Assembly: GCA_903862955.1 (NCBI GenBank)
Contig: CAIPAH010000022.1
Location: forward strand, 240,541-304,540
DNA: 64,000 bases
Origin: an uncultured Opitutia bacterium
GTDB lineage: Bacteria > Verrucomicrobiota > Verrucomicrobiia > Opitutales > Opitutaceae
Direction of reading: 5' to 3'
In this document: positions 63,570 to 64,000 of the stretch, in pieces
Numbering within the stretch: the stretch's first letter is position 1
How the letters are laid out: each line of letters opens with the position of its first letter
Program-made: the position numbers and the translations under genes
Notes under the pieces: model-generated
What the model was told of the DNA's origin: nothing
What the model saw: only the letters and a program-made list of their open reading frames with translations
The model's database searches: none

Positions 63570-63599
63570 GGCCCGGTCCTTCTTTCGAAGAACCGGGCC
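63570..63599 (-). terminator. rRNA operon terminator
   Basis: Minus strand: GGCCCGGTTCTTC, loop GAAA, GAAGGACCGGGCC, then TCTTTTTTT. A 13-bp stem with one G-T pair, directly after 5S. Confidence 0.9.
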
Positions 63600-63603
63600 A
63601 TGA

Positions 63604-63718
63604 CCTGGCAACGACCTACTCTCGCGGGACCTAACGTCCAACTACCATTGGCGGCTGAGGGCTTAACGGCCGTGTTCGGGATGGGAACGGGTGGAACCCC
63701 TCGCCTGTGATCACCAGG
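63604..63718 (-). rRNA. rrf: 5S ribosomal RNA
   Basis: The minus strand reads CCTGGTGATCACAGGCGAGG, then the conserved ACCCGTTCCCATCCCGAACA CGG block. Later come TAAG-C-CTCAGC, CGCGAGAGTAGGTCG and a terminal CCAGG that pairs with the 5' CCTGG. About 115 nt, followed by a terminator. Confidence 0.95.
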
Positions 63719-63817
63719 AAGTGAATCTCCCTTGCGGGAGAAATTTAACCAAAGTCTTCAGGGTCGATCGAGATGGCGTAAGGAGGTAAAATAAACGCCT
63801 AGAACTTAGAATGAGAG

Positions 63818-64000
<183 letters not shown>

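Noticed and set aside
63719..63817. A tRNA gene between 5S and 23S
   Set aside because: The spacer has no cloverleaf or TTCGAATC-like T-arm.

Overview
The window is a high-GC bacterial chromosome segment, most likely from the Verrucomicrobiota and probably an Opitutaceae-type organism. This is inferred from four features: an Oar-like TonB receptor with an N-terminal carboxypeptidase-regulatory fold, a DUF1800/DUF1501 pair, a ribonucleotide reductase resembling that of Chlamydia (same superphylum), and sugar-oxidoreductase/epimerase and UroD-like genes. No gene proves the taxon. The 23S rRNA end at the right edge would settle it.

Layout. 0-9.5 kb: the end of a REP-associated transposase, a DUF1684 protein, an aldo/keto reductase, an MFS exporter, a glycine-zipper lipoprotein, two tandem DUF1059-like small secreted proteins (the second frameshifted), a D-aminopeptidase, a rhamnosidase-like hydrolase and a fatty-acid desaturase. 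9.5-24.7 kb: housekeeping and accessory enzymes (DTW tRNA modification, PLP decarboxylase plus PAP2, OsmC, YchJ, an epimerase-Gfo/Idh operon, glutathionyl-hydroquinone reductase, an SDR, an RNB exoribonuclease, an adenylate cyclase). 24.8-36.5 kb: a lipase-maturation-factor gene translationally coupled to an FGE-like lipoprotein, a PhyH dioxygenase, an OpgC-like acyltransferase, a TlpA-like thioredoxin, a UroD-like protein, a lower-GC coiled-coil membrane protein and an esterase. 36.5-51 kb: a copper amine oxidase overlapping a small CxxC membrane protein, a methyltransferase, a sterol-desaturase-family protein, a second PhyH protein, YkgJ, HDOD, a GH2 beta-mannosidase, an L,D-transpeptidase and the DUF1800-DUF1501 operon. 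51-54.8 kb: an accessory pocket of unrecognised or decayed genes (two membrane proteins, DUF1353, a helical protein, a trypsin-like protease remnant) laced with palindromes. 54.8-59.5 kb: nrdB-nrdA. 60-63.2 kb: the TonB receptor. 63.6 kb to the end: 5S and the 3' part of 23S rRNA on the minus strand.

Main observations. (1) NrdB keeps the metal-ligand set of class I R2 proteins, including the Glu first ligand, but has Leu136 where the radical tyrosine should be. This is the signature of class Ic (Mn/Fe) enzymes. Two candidate NrdR boxes lie exactly 32 bp apart upstream. (2) Intergenic DNA carries several families of long imperfect palindromes, plus a dispersed motif related to the DNA beside the transposase. 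(3) There are several decayed or odd genes: a frameshifted DUF1059-like copy, a YkgJ gene without a canonical start codon, and a protease remnant. Coordinates follow the most plausible start codons. No tRNA, CRISPR array or complete insertion sequence was found.
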